This document shows positions 9,314-19,857 of a DNA stretch of 64,000 bases, in pieces. The stretch's first letter is position 1, and each line of letters opens with the position of its first letter. The DNA is from Streptomyces sp. ICBB 8177 (GTDB lineage Bacteria; Actinomycetota; Actinomycetes; Streptomycetales; Streptomycetaceae). The notes below the pieces were generated by a model. The model ran no database searches, had not been told where the DNA came from, and worked only from the letters and a program-made list of their open reading frames with translations. The translations under genes were made by a program, and so were the position numbers. The stretch is taken from positions 134,086 to 198,085 of the forward strand of contig NZ_NSKH01000003.1 in assembly GCF_003144095.1 (NCBI RefSeq). The letters are read 5' to 3'.

Positions 9314-9433
9314 CTGCGTGGGCCCGCTTGTGAGGGGCCGCGGTGGCGCGGGGACGGGCTCGCGGTGCCGAGGCGGACGCGATCCTGGCCTTCTGACCTG
9401 CCGTGATCCCATCGCCCGTGAGGCTGCGCAGAG

Positions 9434-9455
9434 TTGTCCACAGGCGTTGTCCACA
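9434..9455 (+). promoter_or_regulatory. Two tandem DnaA boxes upstream of comF-like gene
   Basis: TTGTCCACA at 9434-9442 and again at 9447-9455, same orientation, start-to-start spacing 13 bp. This 9-mer is the preferred Streptomyces DnaA box. The pair ends 39 bp before the comF-like start, so bound DnaA could act as a transcription regulator. No other boxes that would make an origin are nearby, and dnaA/dnaN are absent from the window. Confidence 0.65.
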
Positions 9456-9494
9456 GGGCTGGTGGCGTCGGGCGCGAGTCGGCACAGTGGAGCC

Positions 9495-10352
9495 ATGAAA
9501 GGGATGTGGCGGGAGCTGGCGGACCTGGTGCTCCCGGTCGACTGCGCGGGGTGCGGCCGGGCCGGCGGCGGCACGCTGTGTGAGGGGTGCGACGGACGGC
9601 TGACCGGCGCGGGGGCGGCCCGCCGGGTCAGACCGGACCCCGAGCCGCCCGGGCTCCCCGAGGTGTACGCCGCCGGGGCGTACGAGGACACGGTGCGCTC
9701 CGCGCTGCTGGCCCACAAGGAGCGCGGTGCCCTGCGGCTGGCCGGGCCGCTGGGGGACGCCCTGGCGCGTGCGGTGCGGGCGGCGTGCGGGGCGGGTGCC
9801 GCGGTCGGCGGTGGTGCCGGGGCCGGGAGCCCGGTCGGCGCCGGGCCGCCCGGGCCGCCCGGGACGGACGCGCCGTTGCTGCTGGTCCCGGTGCCGTCGT
9901 CGCGGCGGGCGGTGGCGGCCCGGGGACACGATCCCGCGCGGCGGATCGCGTTGCGGGCGGCGCGGGCGCTGCGTGGGGGAGGGGTGCCCGCGCGGGTGCT
10001 GGCGGTGCTGCGGCAGCGGCGGCCGGTCGCCGACCAGACGGGGCTGTCCGCGGCCGGGCGGATGGCCAACCTCACCGGTGCCCTGGGCACCGTCGCGGGC
10101 GGCGAACGGCTGCTGGCGCACGGCCCCGTTGTGGTGGTCGACGACCTGATGACCACCGGTGCCTCGCTGGCCGAGGCGTCCAGGGCGGTCCGTGCGGCCG
10201 GCGGTGCGGTGTGCGGCGCGGCGGTGATCGCGGTTCCGCCGCGGGCCTGGGAGGCGCCGCAGCCGGTGCGGGTGTGCGCGGGAGGGGCGTGGGCAGGCGA
10301 ACGATCGCCCTACCCGGCGGTACGGCGGAGGATGAGGGACGGAGGCGGTTGA
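9495..10352 (+). CDS. ComF family phosphoribosyltransferase-like protein
   Basis: A 285-aa protein of the ComF/GntX family. The N-terminus holds a four-cysteine zinc-finger-like motif (CAGCG ... CEGC, residues ~17-35). The C-terminal half is a type I phosphoribosyltransferase fold with the PRPP-binding loop VVVVDDLMTTGAS. In competent bacteria ComF assists DNA uptake; its role in actinomycetes is not established. The ATG at 9495 has GGAG upstream and starts at the conserved region. Two DnaA boxes lie just upstream. The position between lpqB and hpf is conserved in Mycobacterium. Confidence 0.85.
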   Translation: MKGMWRELADLVLPVDCAGCGRAGGGTLCEGCDGRLTGAGAARRVRPDPEPPGLPEVYAAGAYEDTVRSALLAHKERGALRLAGPLGDALARAVRAACGAGAAVGGGAGAGSPVGAGPPGPPGTDAPLLLVPVPSSRRAVAARGHDPARRIALRAARALRGGGVPARVLAVLRQRRPVADQTGLSAAGRMANLTGALGTVAGGERLLAHGPVVVVDDLMTTGASLAEASRAVRAAGGAVCGAAVIAVPPRAWEAPQPVRVCAGGAWAGERSPYPAVRRRMRDGGG

Positions 10353-10788
10353 CGGTGGACGTGAGGCGCCACGGGGCGCGGGGAGACGGTGCCGGAACCG
10401 ATCGCGGACGCGCTTCGTTCCTGCTGGTGCAGGGTGCCGTTCACTCGAACGGAGGTATAGCACCGCAGGGGGTGCCGACCATCACCCCAGGGGGATATGT
10501 TCGGGTATGAGAAGCGCGGACGCTTTGTCGCAACCCCGTCGTATCCCGGTGTTGTCCGGCGGTCCCCCGGGCGTTTCCCTCGGGATCCCGGGGATTCCGT
10601 GAATCGCGTGGGGTGTTGATCTTCCCCTTGGGGGAGGAGGAGGTGAAAGCCGCGACCCCGCCGCTCCGGAGGCGTCCGGAGCCCGCGGATGCAGCTGTGA
10701 ACGCAGTGCCGGACGGGACCGGTGCCCGCCGGCCTTAGCGCAAGGGATGTGCCCCGCGCGCCGGGGCGATCCGGGAACGGAGTTCTGC
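10353..10788 (+). other. 436-bp intergenic region before hpf
   Basis: No credible coding sequence. It contains a SigR-like element (10591-10618), a GGGTAT hexamer at 10504-10509 that could be a SigB-type -10 but lacks a convincing -35, and a purine-rich GGGGGAGGAGGAGG-like tract near 10628-10642. Its length and elements suggest hpf has several stress promoters and a long leader. Confidence 0.5.
10591..10618 (+). promoter_or_regulatory. SigR-like promoter upstream of hpf
   Basis: GGGATT-N18-GTTG. The SigR (thiol-oxidative stress) consensus is GGGAAT-N16-18-GTTG, so one base of the -35 deviates. The spacing equals that of the exact match upstream of ssrA in the same window. It lies ~170 bp before the hpf start. 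Confidence 0.35.
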
Positions 10789-11463
10789 GTGGACATCGTC
10801 GTCAAGGGCCGTAAGACCGAAGTGCCCGAGCGGTTCCGCAAGCACGTCGCGGAGAAGTTGAACCTGGAGAAGATCCAGAAGCTGGACGGCAAGGTCATCA
10901 GCCTCGATGTGGAACTCTCCAAGGAGCACAACCCGCGTCTCGCCGACCGTTCCGACCGGGTGGAGATCACGCTGCGCTCCCGGGGTCCGGTGGTCCGGGC
11001 CGAGGCGTCCGCGGGTGACCCGTACGCGGCGCTGGACGCGGCGACCAGCAAGCTGGACGCACAACTGCGCAAGCACGCCGACAAGCGGCACATGGCGCGA
11101 CGCGGCGGGCGTACCGCGGTCAGCGTCGCCGCCTACACCGCGCCGCTCGCCACGCCCGCCGAGGAGGACGGTTCCGCGGGGGTGGGCGAGGTGCCCACCA
11201 CGAAGGTGGGGCCGCTCGACGTCCAGGGCGAGGGGCCGCTGGTGGTCCGCGAGAAGACGCACGCCGCCTCCCCGATGACCCTCGACCAGGCGCTCTACGA
11301 GATGGAGCTGGTCGGGCACGACTTCTACCTCTTCGTCGACTCGGAGCGGAACCAGCCGAGCGTCGTCTACCGGCGGCACGGCTACGACTACGGCGTCATC
11401 TACCTCAAGGAGGACCCGTCCGCCGAGCCGCCCTCGGGCGCCGGCGGCATGCTGCACCGGTGA
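10789..11463 (+). CDS. hpf: Ribosome hibernation promoting factor, long form
   Basis: A 224-aa long-form HPF. The N-terminal ~100 residues form the YfiA/RaiA S30AE domain that binds the 30S decoding centre. After a variable linker the C-terminal ~60 residues (ALYEMELVGHDFYLFVD ... VVYRRHGYDYGVI) form the dimerisation domain that makes 100S ribosomes. The start is GTG at 10789, beginning VDIVVKGRK, with GGAG 6 nt upstream; an in-frame ATG at 10747 would add a poorly conserved N-terminus. A terminator hairpin follows at 11485. The location before secA is conserved with Mycobacterium. Confidence 0.94.
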   Translation: MDIVVKGRKTEVPERFRKHVAEKLNLEKIQKLDGKVISLDVELSKEHNPRLADRSDRVEITLRSRGPVVRAEASAGDPYAALDAATSKLDAQLRKHADKRHMARRGGRTAVSVAAYTAPLATPAEEDGSAGVGEVPTTKVGPLDVQGEGPLVVREKTHAASPMTLDQALYEMELVGHDFYLFVDSERNQPSVVYRRHGYDYGVIYLKEDPSAEPPSGAGGMLHR

Positions 11464-11766
11464 GCCGCCGGTGATCCGACGCACGCGGTGCCCCCGGCGA
11501 GCGGCCGGGGGCACCGCCGTTCCCGGGCGCAGACGGCGGCGCGTGGTGCTCGGCGCATGGTGCTCGGCGCGGGGGGCGCGCGGAGCGGGAAGTGCGCCGT
11601 TGGCGGCCGTCAACCGGCTGCCCGGCGCTGCCGCGGAATCGCCGGTGCGCGGCCCGGGCATGAAATCATGATGAGAGTCAACCGCCGGGCAGCGCAGCCG
11701 CGTTGACTCGTCACCGTGCATGCGTGCGTGCGATGCGGTGGGGACCGGCTCGAGGGAGGGGAACCG
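11464..11766 (+). other. 303-bp intergenic region between hpf and the NarL-type regulator
   Basis: Contains the hpf terminator hairpin. The remainder is GC-rich and I see no gene in it. A short AT-richer patch (ATGAAATCATGATGAG, about 11659-11674) lies ~100 bp before the next start and could mark its promoter. Confidence 0.4.
11485..11517 (+). terminator. Terminator hairpin after hpf
   Basis: Perfect 13-bp stem (11485-11497 with 11505-11517) and a 7-nt loop, 22 bp after the hpf stop codon. No T-tract. Confidence 0.65.
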
Positions 11767-12531
11767 ATGCCGGACAGCTTCGATTCGACGGCCGTCGGTG
11801 CCGTGGGCGCCGTCGATGCCATCGGCACCGACGAGTGCCCGGACGGACCGGGGGCGGGCGCGCGGCGCAGCGAGCCCATCAGGGTCCTGGTCGTCGACGA
11901 CCACGCGCTCTTCCGGCGCGGGCTGGAGATCGTGCTGGCGGCTGAGGAGGACATCCAGGTCGTCGGTGAGGCCGGAGATGGCGCGGAGGCCGTCGACAAG
12001 GCCGCTGACCTGCTGCCCGACATCGTTCTCATGGACGTGCGGATGCCGCGTCGTGGCGGGATCGAGGCGTGCACGTCCATCAAGGAGGTGGCCCCGAGCG
12101 CGAAGATCATCATGCTGACGATCAGCGACGAGGAGGCCGACCTCTACGAGGCGATCAAGGCCGGCGCCACGGGTTACCTGCTCAAGGAGATCTCCACCGA
12201 TGAGGTCTCGACCGCCATCCGCGCGGTCGCCGACGGCCAGTCGCAGATCAGTCCCTCGATGGCGTCCAAGCTGCTCACCGAGTTCAAGTCGATGATCCAG
12301 CGCACCGACGAGCGACGTCTCGTCCCGGCCCCCCGGCTCACCGACCGGGAGCTGGAGGTGCTCAAGCTGGTCGCGACCGGCATGAACAACCGTGACATCG
12401 CCAAGGAGCTGTTCATCAGCGAGAACACCGTCAAGAACCACGTGCGCAACATCCTGGAGAAGCTCCAGCTGCACTCCCGGATGGAAGCGGTGGTCTACGC
12501 GATGCGGGAGAAGATACTGGAGATCCGCTGA
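11767..12531 (+). CDS. NarL/LuxR-family response regulator
   Basis: A 254-aa regulator. A ~35-residue variable N-terminus precedes a receiver domain with VVDDHALFRRGL, phospho-acceptor D90 in LMDVRMPRRGG and the lysine in YLLKEIS. The C-terminal LuxR-type helix-turn-helix carries LTDRELEVLKLVATGMNN and FISENTVKNHVRNILEKL. The ATG at 11767 is preceded by GGGAGGGG. No sensor kinase lies beside it, so it is an orphan regulator; a homologue sits at this place in other Streptomyces between hpf and secA. Target genes cannot be inferred. Confidence 0.92.
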   Translation: MPDSFDSTAVGAVGAVDAIGTDECPDGPGAGARRSEPIRVLVVDDHALFRRGLEIVLAAEEDIQVVGEAGDGAEAVDKAADLLPDIVLMDVRMPRRGGIEACTSIKEVAPSAKIIMLTISDEEADLYEAIKAGATGYLLKEISTDEVSTAIRAVADGQSQISPSMASKLLTEFKSMIQRTDERRLVPAPRLTDRELEVLKLVATGMNNRDIAKELFISENTVKNHVRNILEKLQLHSRMEAVVYAMREKILEIR

Positions 12532-12708
12532 GCCGGGCGCCCGCCCCGCCGCCCCCTCCAGCTCCACCAGCCGCTGCGCCCCGCCGCCTCCGGTTGCCCG
12601 CGTGGCCGCCTTCGGCCGCCCCGCTCCCCGCATCACCTCCGCGATCGGACTTCCCGCGGCAGATTTCGGCCAACCGCGGGCCGTCCCCACCGCCCCCGGC
12701 CTCCGTGG

Positions 12709-13893
12709 TCAGGACCGTCCCAGCTCCGTGATCAGGGCCTCCCTCAACCGCGTGTCGTCCACCCGCTCGACGCGCACCGCGTCGCACCCCACCCACTCGG
12801 CGGCCTCGCGCAGCGCACGGGCCATGGGCCCGACCGCTTGGGGACCCGCCATCGACGCCTGCCGCGCGACGAGCGTGCCGCCCTCGCGGGCCGGGTCGAC
12901 GCGGCCGAGCAGCCTGCCGCCCGACAGCAGCGGCATCGCGAAGTACCCGTGGATCCGCTTGGGCTTCGGCACGTACGCCTCCAGGCGATGCGTGAAACCG
13001 AAGATCCGCTCCGTGCGGGCGCGGTCCCACACCAGGGAGTCGAACGGGGACAGCAGCGTCGTGCGGTGACGGCCGCGCGGCGCCTCCTCCAACGCCGCTG
13101 GGTCGGCCCACGCGGGCCTGCCCCAGCCCCGCACCTCGACCGGCACCAGCCCCGAGTCGGCGACCACCGCGTCGACCTGGGCGCCGGTGAGCCGGTGGTA
13201 GTCGGCGAGGTCGGCGCGGGTGGCCACCCCCAGCGAGCGTCCGGCCAGCGTCACCAGCCGCCGCACGCACTCGGTGTCGTCCAGGTCGTCGTGCAGGAGC
13301 GCGTCCGGCACGGCGCGCTCGGCGAGGTCGTAGACCCGCTTCCAGCCGCGCCGCCGGGTGCACACCACGTCGCCGGTGTCCAGCAGCCACTCGACCGCGA
13401 TCTTCGTCTCCGACCAGTCCCACCAGGGCCCGCCGTTCTTGGCGCCGCCCAACTCCGTGGAGGTGAGCGGGCCTTCGGCGGTCAGGCGCTCCAGGACCGC
13501 GGCGCACGAGCGGTCGGCGTCGGCCATCACGTGCCAGCGGCGGCCGCGGGCCCGGCGGGCGCGGCGCCGGAACGCGAAGTGCGGCCATTCCTCGATCGGC
13601 AGCACGCACGCGGCGTGAGACCAGTACTCGAAAGCGTGATTCCCGCTCCAGTACGCCTGTTCCACCGCGTCACGGCCCACGGCGCCGAGACGGGCGTACG
13701 GGATCAGCTCGTGCGAGCGGGCCAGCACCGAGATCGTGTCGAGCTGCACCGCGCCGAGGGAACGCAGCACGCCGCGCACCCCGGCCCGCCGGTCGGGCGC
13801 CCCGAGCAGGCCTTGCGCGCGCAGCGCGACCCGGCGGGCCTCGTCGGCGGACAACTCGGTGCGCGGGGGCGGCAGCGTCGGCGTCGTCGTCAT
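12709..13893 (-). CDS. Winged-helix DNA glycosylase, YcaQ/AlkX (AlkZ-like) family
   Basis: A 394-aa protein of the HTH_42 superfamily. E. coli YcaQ unhooks DNA interstrand crosslinks and Streptomyces AlkZ protects producers of azinomycin. The catalytic Q-x-D motif reads Q50-L51-D52 (AVQLDTISV), characteristic of the YcaQ-like branch rather than the Q-x-Q of AlkZ. Further family blocks are EYWSHAACVLP, PLTSTELGG and LLSPFDSLVWDR. The ATG is at 13893. TAGGCT ends 7 nt upstream of it, so translation is probably leaderless; the intervening GAGGGCC resembles a ribosome site but is too close. It shares an 18-nt start region with the Rv3235-family gene at 18245. Confidence 0.85.
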   Translation of the reverse strand: MTTTPTLPPPRTELSADEARRVALRAQGLLGAPDRRAGVRGVLRSLGAVQLDTISVLARSHELIPYARLGAVGRDAVEQAYWSGNHAFEYWSHAACVLPIEEWPHFAFRRRARRARGRRWHVMADADRSCAAVLERLTAEGPLTSTELGGAKNGGPWWDWSETKIAVEWLLDTGDVVCTRRRGWKRVYDLAERAVPDALLHDDLDDTECVRRLVTLAGRSLGVATRADLADYHRLTGAQVDAVVADSGLVPVEVRGWGRPAWADPAALEEAPRGRHRTTLLSPFDSLVWDRARTERIFGFTHRLEAYVPKPKRIHGYFAMPLLSGGRLLGRVDPAREGGTLVARQASMAGPQAVGPMARALREAAEWVGCDAVRVERVDDTRLREALITELGRS

Positions 13894-13900
13894 GGCCCTC

Positions 13901-13906
13901 AGCCTA
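13901..13906 (-). promoter_or_regulatory. -10 box for leaderless YcaQ-like mRNA
   Basis: TAGGCT on the minus strand, 7 nt before the ATG at 13893; transcription would start at or next to the start codon. Confidence 0.45.
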
Positions 13907-14008
13907 GGAGCCGCCACTGACAACGCCGGGCCGCGGCAAGGCCGCACGCCGGCCGCTCCGGGCCGTCCGTCACCCCTCCAGTCGTCCCGCCCCACCGCAC
14001 CGGCGCCG

Positions 14009-14596
14009 TCAGTCCCGTTCGTACGGCAGGTACGCGGTCGCCGACGGCAGGCCCAGGTCGGACGGCAGGAGAGCGGCGATCCATATGTCGCGGCGGGTGC
14101 CGCCGTGCAGGGTCTTGGCGCGCTGGGTGCCCTCCATGCGGAAGCCCGTCCTGAGCGCCACCGCGCGGGACGCGGCGTTGCCCGCCTCCGCGTGCCACTC
14201 CAGGCGTTCCACGCCCAGGTCCGTGAAGGCCCAGCGGGCCACCGCCCGGGCCGCCTCCACGGTGTAGCCGCGACCGCGCTGCTCCTTGGCCGTCCAGTAG
14301 CCCAGCTCCGCCTGGCGTTCCGGAGCCCGCAGCAACGCCAGCCGCACCAGTCCCATCGACCCCACGAGCTCGCCGCCGGCGCGGGTGAAGACCCCGAAGT
14401 TCAGCAGTGACTCGTCCTGCCAGCCACGCCGGGAGGTGGCGACGAAGGCGTCGGCGTCGGCACGGGAGTAAGGGGAGGGCACCGTGGTCCAGCGGGGGAT
14501 CTCCGGGTCCTGGCAGGCCAGGTGGAGCGCGTCGGCGTCGGCGGGGCCGAGGGGGCGCAGCAGCAGTCGTTCGGTGGTGAGCGTTACCGGTTCCAT
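14009..14596 (-). CDS. GNAT-family N-acetyltransferase (RimJ/RimL-like)
   Basis: A 195-aa acetyltransferase. It opens with LTTERLLLRPLGPADADAL, typical of the Acetyltransf_3 (RimJ/RimL) subgroup. It has ELGYWTAKEQRGRGYTVEA as the acetyl-CoA binding loop and NAASRAVALRTGFRMEG as the C-terminal conserved helix-strand. The substrate could be a protein N-terminus, an antibiotic or a small amine and cannot be read from the sequence. The ATG at 14596 was chosen because it starts at the conserved beta-1 strand. No clear Shine-Dalgarno is present. It is divergent from secA. Confidence 0.88.
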   Translation of the reverse strand: MEPVTLTTERLLLRPLGPADADALHLACQDPEIPRWTTVPSPYSRADADAFVATSRRGWQDESLLNFGVFTRAGGELVGSMGLVRLALLRAPERQAELGYWTAKEQRGRGYTVEAARAVARWAFTDLGVERLEWHAEAGNAASRAVALRTGFRMEGTQRAKTLHGGTRRDIWIAALLPSDLGLPSATAYLPYERD

Positions 14597-14805
14597 CCAG
14601 GAAGTATTCCTGAGCGCCCGCGCCCCCGGCGCACCGCGCGCGTCACCGTACGGGGTGATGGAACGCCGGTGCGCCGCCGGACCTCCCGGCGGAGTGGCCC
14701 CTTCGCTTACGATGGCCGGTGCGGTAGGTGCCCACGGCAAGGAGGGGCCCGCCGCGCCCAGCGCGAGAGAGCGTGCCAGGCCCGACCGGCAAGGAGCCAG
14801 CCTAC

Positions 14806-17592
<2,787 letters not shown>

Positions 17593-17648
17593 CGCGGGCG
17601 CGCGATGCGCCGGTAGTCCAAGGGACCGCGCGCGTCGCGCCCGTGGTC

Positions 17649-17688
17649 CGAGGGGCCGGGTTCCGCAGCAGCGGGGCCCGGCCCCTCG
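17649..17688. terminator. Bidirectional terminator between secA and the Rv3235-family gene
   Basis: A 12-bp perfect stem (17649-17660 with 17677-17688) and 16-nt loop, located between the convergent ends of secA (17592) and the minus-strand gene ending at 17733. Confidence 0.6.
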
Positions 17689-17732
17689 CCCGTGCGGGGA
17701 GCTTCGTCCGGCGGTCGCGGGACCCGCGCTCG

Positions 17733-18245
17733 TCACCATGACGGGCCCGCCGCGTCCACGGCCGTGCAGCGCCAGCGCAGGTCCGCGCCGCGCTCCAGCC
17801 GGAAGGCGAGGGCGCGCGAGGCGTCCCCCGAGGCGACCCGGGCGAACGCCTCCAGCACGCCCGGCGCCACCACCCGGCAGCCGCAGCCGCGCACCAGCGG
17901 CACCGGCCGCCCCTTCGGCGGACGCAGCACGCCCTGCGCCGCCAGCTGCCACAGCCGGTCGTACGCGGCCTCGCCCGCCGTGTGGCCCAGCATCCAGGCG
18001 ACCGGGCGCTGCCCGCTCAGGACCTCCAGCAGCCGGTCGGCGAACCAGCGGTGCGGCTGCACGCGCCGTGTGGTCTGCCGTACCGGGAGCGCTCCGGGGC
18101 GGCGGGCGTCGCGGCGGCTCGGGGGAGCGGTCACGGAGGGTGTCCGCCGCAGCGGTCGCGGCGCCCGCCGCCCGGCCGCCGCCCCCGCCGAGCCGGTCGT
18201 GGCAGGGGCGGCGGAGGTACTGGTCATCGTGGTGGTCGTCGTCAT
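17733..18245 (-). CDS. Rv3235 family protein
   Basis: A 170-aa protein. The first ~55 residues are Thr/Ala/Arg-rich and probably disordered. The conserved part starts near VQPHRWFADRLLEVLSGQRPVAWMLGHT and ends with the hydrophobic/charged pattern ALAFRLERGADLRWRCTAVD. This is the Rv3235 family, found near secA in many actinobacteria, including M. tuberculosis. Function is unknown and no enzyme motif or membrane segment is visible. The ATG at 18245 follows GAGGGCC; the next in-frame ATG (18227) is an alternative. It converges on secA. Confidence 0.8.
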   Translation of the reverse strand: MTTTTTMTSTSAAPATTGSAGAAAGRRAPRPLRRTPSVTAPPSRRDARRPGALPVRQTTRRVQPHRWFADRLLEVLSGQRPVAWMLGHTAGEAAYDRLWQLAAQGVLRPPKGRPVPLVRGCGCRVVAPGVLEAFARVASGDASRALAFRLERGADLRWRCTAVDAAGPSW

Positions 18246-18596
18246 GGCCCTCGCCCCTTGCCGTCGGCAGTCGCGGTCGCTCTGCGTGATCGTCTCGATG
18301 TCAGACTTCTAACGACCGCGGAGCGCGGCGGACAAGGAAGAAGCGGGGCCGCGTCGGGGGTGCCGGAAGTTCACCTATCAGGGTGATTCGTGGTCCGGCG
18401 GGGTGAACCGGGGCCCGTACCACCGGCCCAGGGGCGGGGCAGGGCGTACGGCGCCAGGACCGGCGCGGTCGAGCGGATCCGCCCGAAGGGGTACCTGGCG
18501 GGGACCCGCGGCTGACCGCGCCGGCCGGTCCGACCGTATGCTGAGACCGTCCCCGTACGCAGGTCACGCCTTACGCAGGTCACCGGAGCGGCACCG
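18246..18596. other. 351-bp divergent intergenic region
   Basis: Lies between the divergent Rv3235-family gene and the DUF6912-like gene. It carries a possible plus-strand -10 (TATGCT, 18537-18542) with a CTGACC-like -35 about 19 bp upstream. Two exact copies of ACGCAGGTCAC lie in the putative leader. An imperfect inverted repeat (TCACC...GGTGA) near 18372-18387 may belong to the minus-strand promoter. No gene seen. Confidence 0.4.
18557..18583 (+). repeat. Direct repeat ACGCAGGTCAC x2
   Basis: Exact 11-bp copies at 18557-18567 and 18573-18583, 16 bp start to start, immediately before the ribosome site of the DUF6912-like gene. The spacing would place both on similar faces of the helix, so an operator is possible; a chance duplication is equally possible. 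Confidence 0.5.
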
Positions 18597-19103
18597 ATGC
18601 GCGTCTACATCCCCACCACCCTGCCCGCCCTCGCCGAGGCCCACCGGGCGGGCGAGCTGGGCCCGGCCCCGCTGGACGCCTACGCGGTCACCCCGGCGCT
18701 GCGCGAGTGGTACGTCTCCGACGACATCGAGGAGCTGGAGTACGCCGCGCTGACCCGCGCCGCGCAGACCAGCCTCCGCCTGCTCGCCGGGCAGCCGGAC
18801 GCGGCTCGGCGGCGCGTCGTGGTCGCCGTCGACGTCCCCGACCAGGAGGCGGCGTTCGACCCGGACCGCGGACTCGATCCCGCGGCGCTCGGCGCGGTCC
18901 GGCTGGCCTCCGCCGTGCCGCTGGCCAAGGCCGCCGCGGTGCACGTGGACGCCGACGACGCGCAGGAGGACGTGGCCGCCGCCGCGGCGGCGCTGGGCGC
19001 GGCGGACGCGGGCGACGACGACGCGCGCTTCACGGTGGACGGCGCGGAGGACCACGAGCTGCTGTGGTTCGCGACCCAGGAGATCCCCGGCCTCATCGCC
19101 TGA
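18597..19103 (+). CDS. Conserved actinobacterial protein, DUF6912-like
   Basis: A 168-aa protein found, from memory, downstream of secA in Streptomyces genomes. It begins MRVYIPTTLPALAEAHRAGE, has ALREWYVSDDIEELEY and a strongly acidic/Ala-rich middle, and ends with DHELLWFATQEIPGLIA. No signal peptide, membrane segment or catalytic motif is visible. Function unknown. The ATG at 18597 has CGGAG 8 nt upstream. It is followed after ~90 bp by a HAD hydrolase gene in the same direction, but that gene appears to have its own promoter. Confidence 0.8.
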   Translation: MRVYIPTTLPALAEAHRAGELGPAPLDAYAVTPALREWYVSDDIEELEYAALTRAAQTSLRLLAGQPDAARRRVVVAVDVPDQEAAFDPDRGLDPAALGAVRLASAVPLAKAAAVHVDADDAQEDVAAAAAALGAADAGDDDARFTVDGAEDHELLWFATQEIPGLIA

Positions 19104-19182
19104 GCCGACGTCCGGCCGGCGCGCGTCAGGCGCTCTGGCCTGCCGCGACGGACGGGAGGGGTCCGCTGTCGGTGGCCGCGGG

Positions 19183-19188
19183 TAGGGT
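19183..19188 (+). promoter_or_regulatory. -10 box for leaderless HAD-hydrolase mRNA
   Basis: TAGGGT ends 6 nt before the ATG at 19195, so +1 falls on the start codon. No Shine-Dalgarno is present in the interval. Confidence 0.5.
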
Positions 19189-19194
19189 CGTCGC

Positions 19195-19857
19195 ATGGCC
19201 AGGGACCTGACCCACATCGTGTGGGACTGGAACGGCACGCTGTTCCACGACATCGACGCCGTCATCGAGGCGACCAACGCCGCGTTCGGCGAGCTGGGCC
19301 TGCCGCCGATCACCCTCGAGCGGTACCGCGAGCTGTACTGCGTGCCGGTGCCGAGGTTCTACGAGCGGCTGCTGGGGCGGCTGCCCACGAACGACGAGTG
19401 GCTGGTGATGGACCGCATCTTCCACCGCCACTACTGGACCCTGGCCGGCACCTGCGGGCTCGCCCAGGGCGCCGCCGAGCTGCTCGCCGCCCACCAGTCG
19501 GCCGGGCACACCCAGTCGCTGTGCTCCCTGGCCCCGCACGAGAAGCTGATACCGATCGTGGACACGCACGGCATCACCGGGCGCTTCGTGCGGGTGGACG
19601 GCGCCACCGGGCCGTCCGGCACCGGCAAGGCGGAGCACATGGCGCGCCACCTCGCGGCCCTCGACGGCGTCCTGGCGCGGCGCACGGTGGTCATAGGCGA
19701 CGCGGTCGACGACGCGGTGGCGGCCGAGCACGTGGGCGCGCTGGCGGTGCTGTACACCGGCGGTTCGCACAGCAGGGCCAGCCTGGAGGCGGCCGGCGTG
19801 CCCGTGGTGGACACGCTCGCCGAAGCGGTCATGGAAGCCCTCCGCCTGACCGCCTGA
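19195..19857 (+). CDS. HAD-family hydrolase (phosphoglycolate phosphatase-like)
   Basis: A 220-aa haloacid dehalogenase-superfamily phosphatase. Motif I reads D11-W-N13-G-T-L: the nucleophile Asp is present but the usual second Asp (general acid) is Asn, a variant seen in some HAD_2 subfamilies. An alpha-helical cap follows, then the motif III lysine region GTGKAEH and motif IV VIGDAVDDAVAA. Substrate unknown. Probably leaderless. The stop codon lies inside a run of degenerate 15-bp repeats (19849-19950). It is convergent with the DJ-1/PfpI gene. Confidence 0.85.
   Translation: MARDLTHIVWDWNGTLFHDIDAVIEATNAAFGELGLPPITLERYRELYCVPVPRFYERLLGRLPTNDEWLVMDRIFHRHYWTLAGTCGLAQGAAELLAAHQSAGHTQSLCSLAPHEKLIPIVDTHGITGRFVRVDGATGPSGTGKAEHMARHLAALDGVLARRTVVIGDAVDDAVAAEHVGALAVLYTGGSHSRASLEAAGVPVVDTLAEAVMEALRLTA

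Noticed and set aside
9434-9455. A replication origin at the DnaA boxes
   Set aside because: Only two boxes are present and neither dnaA nor dnaN is near; a regulatory role is more likely.
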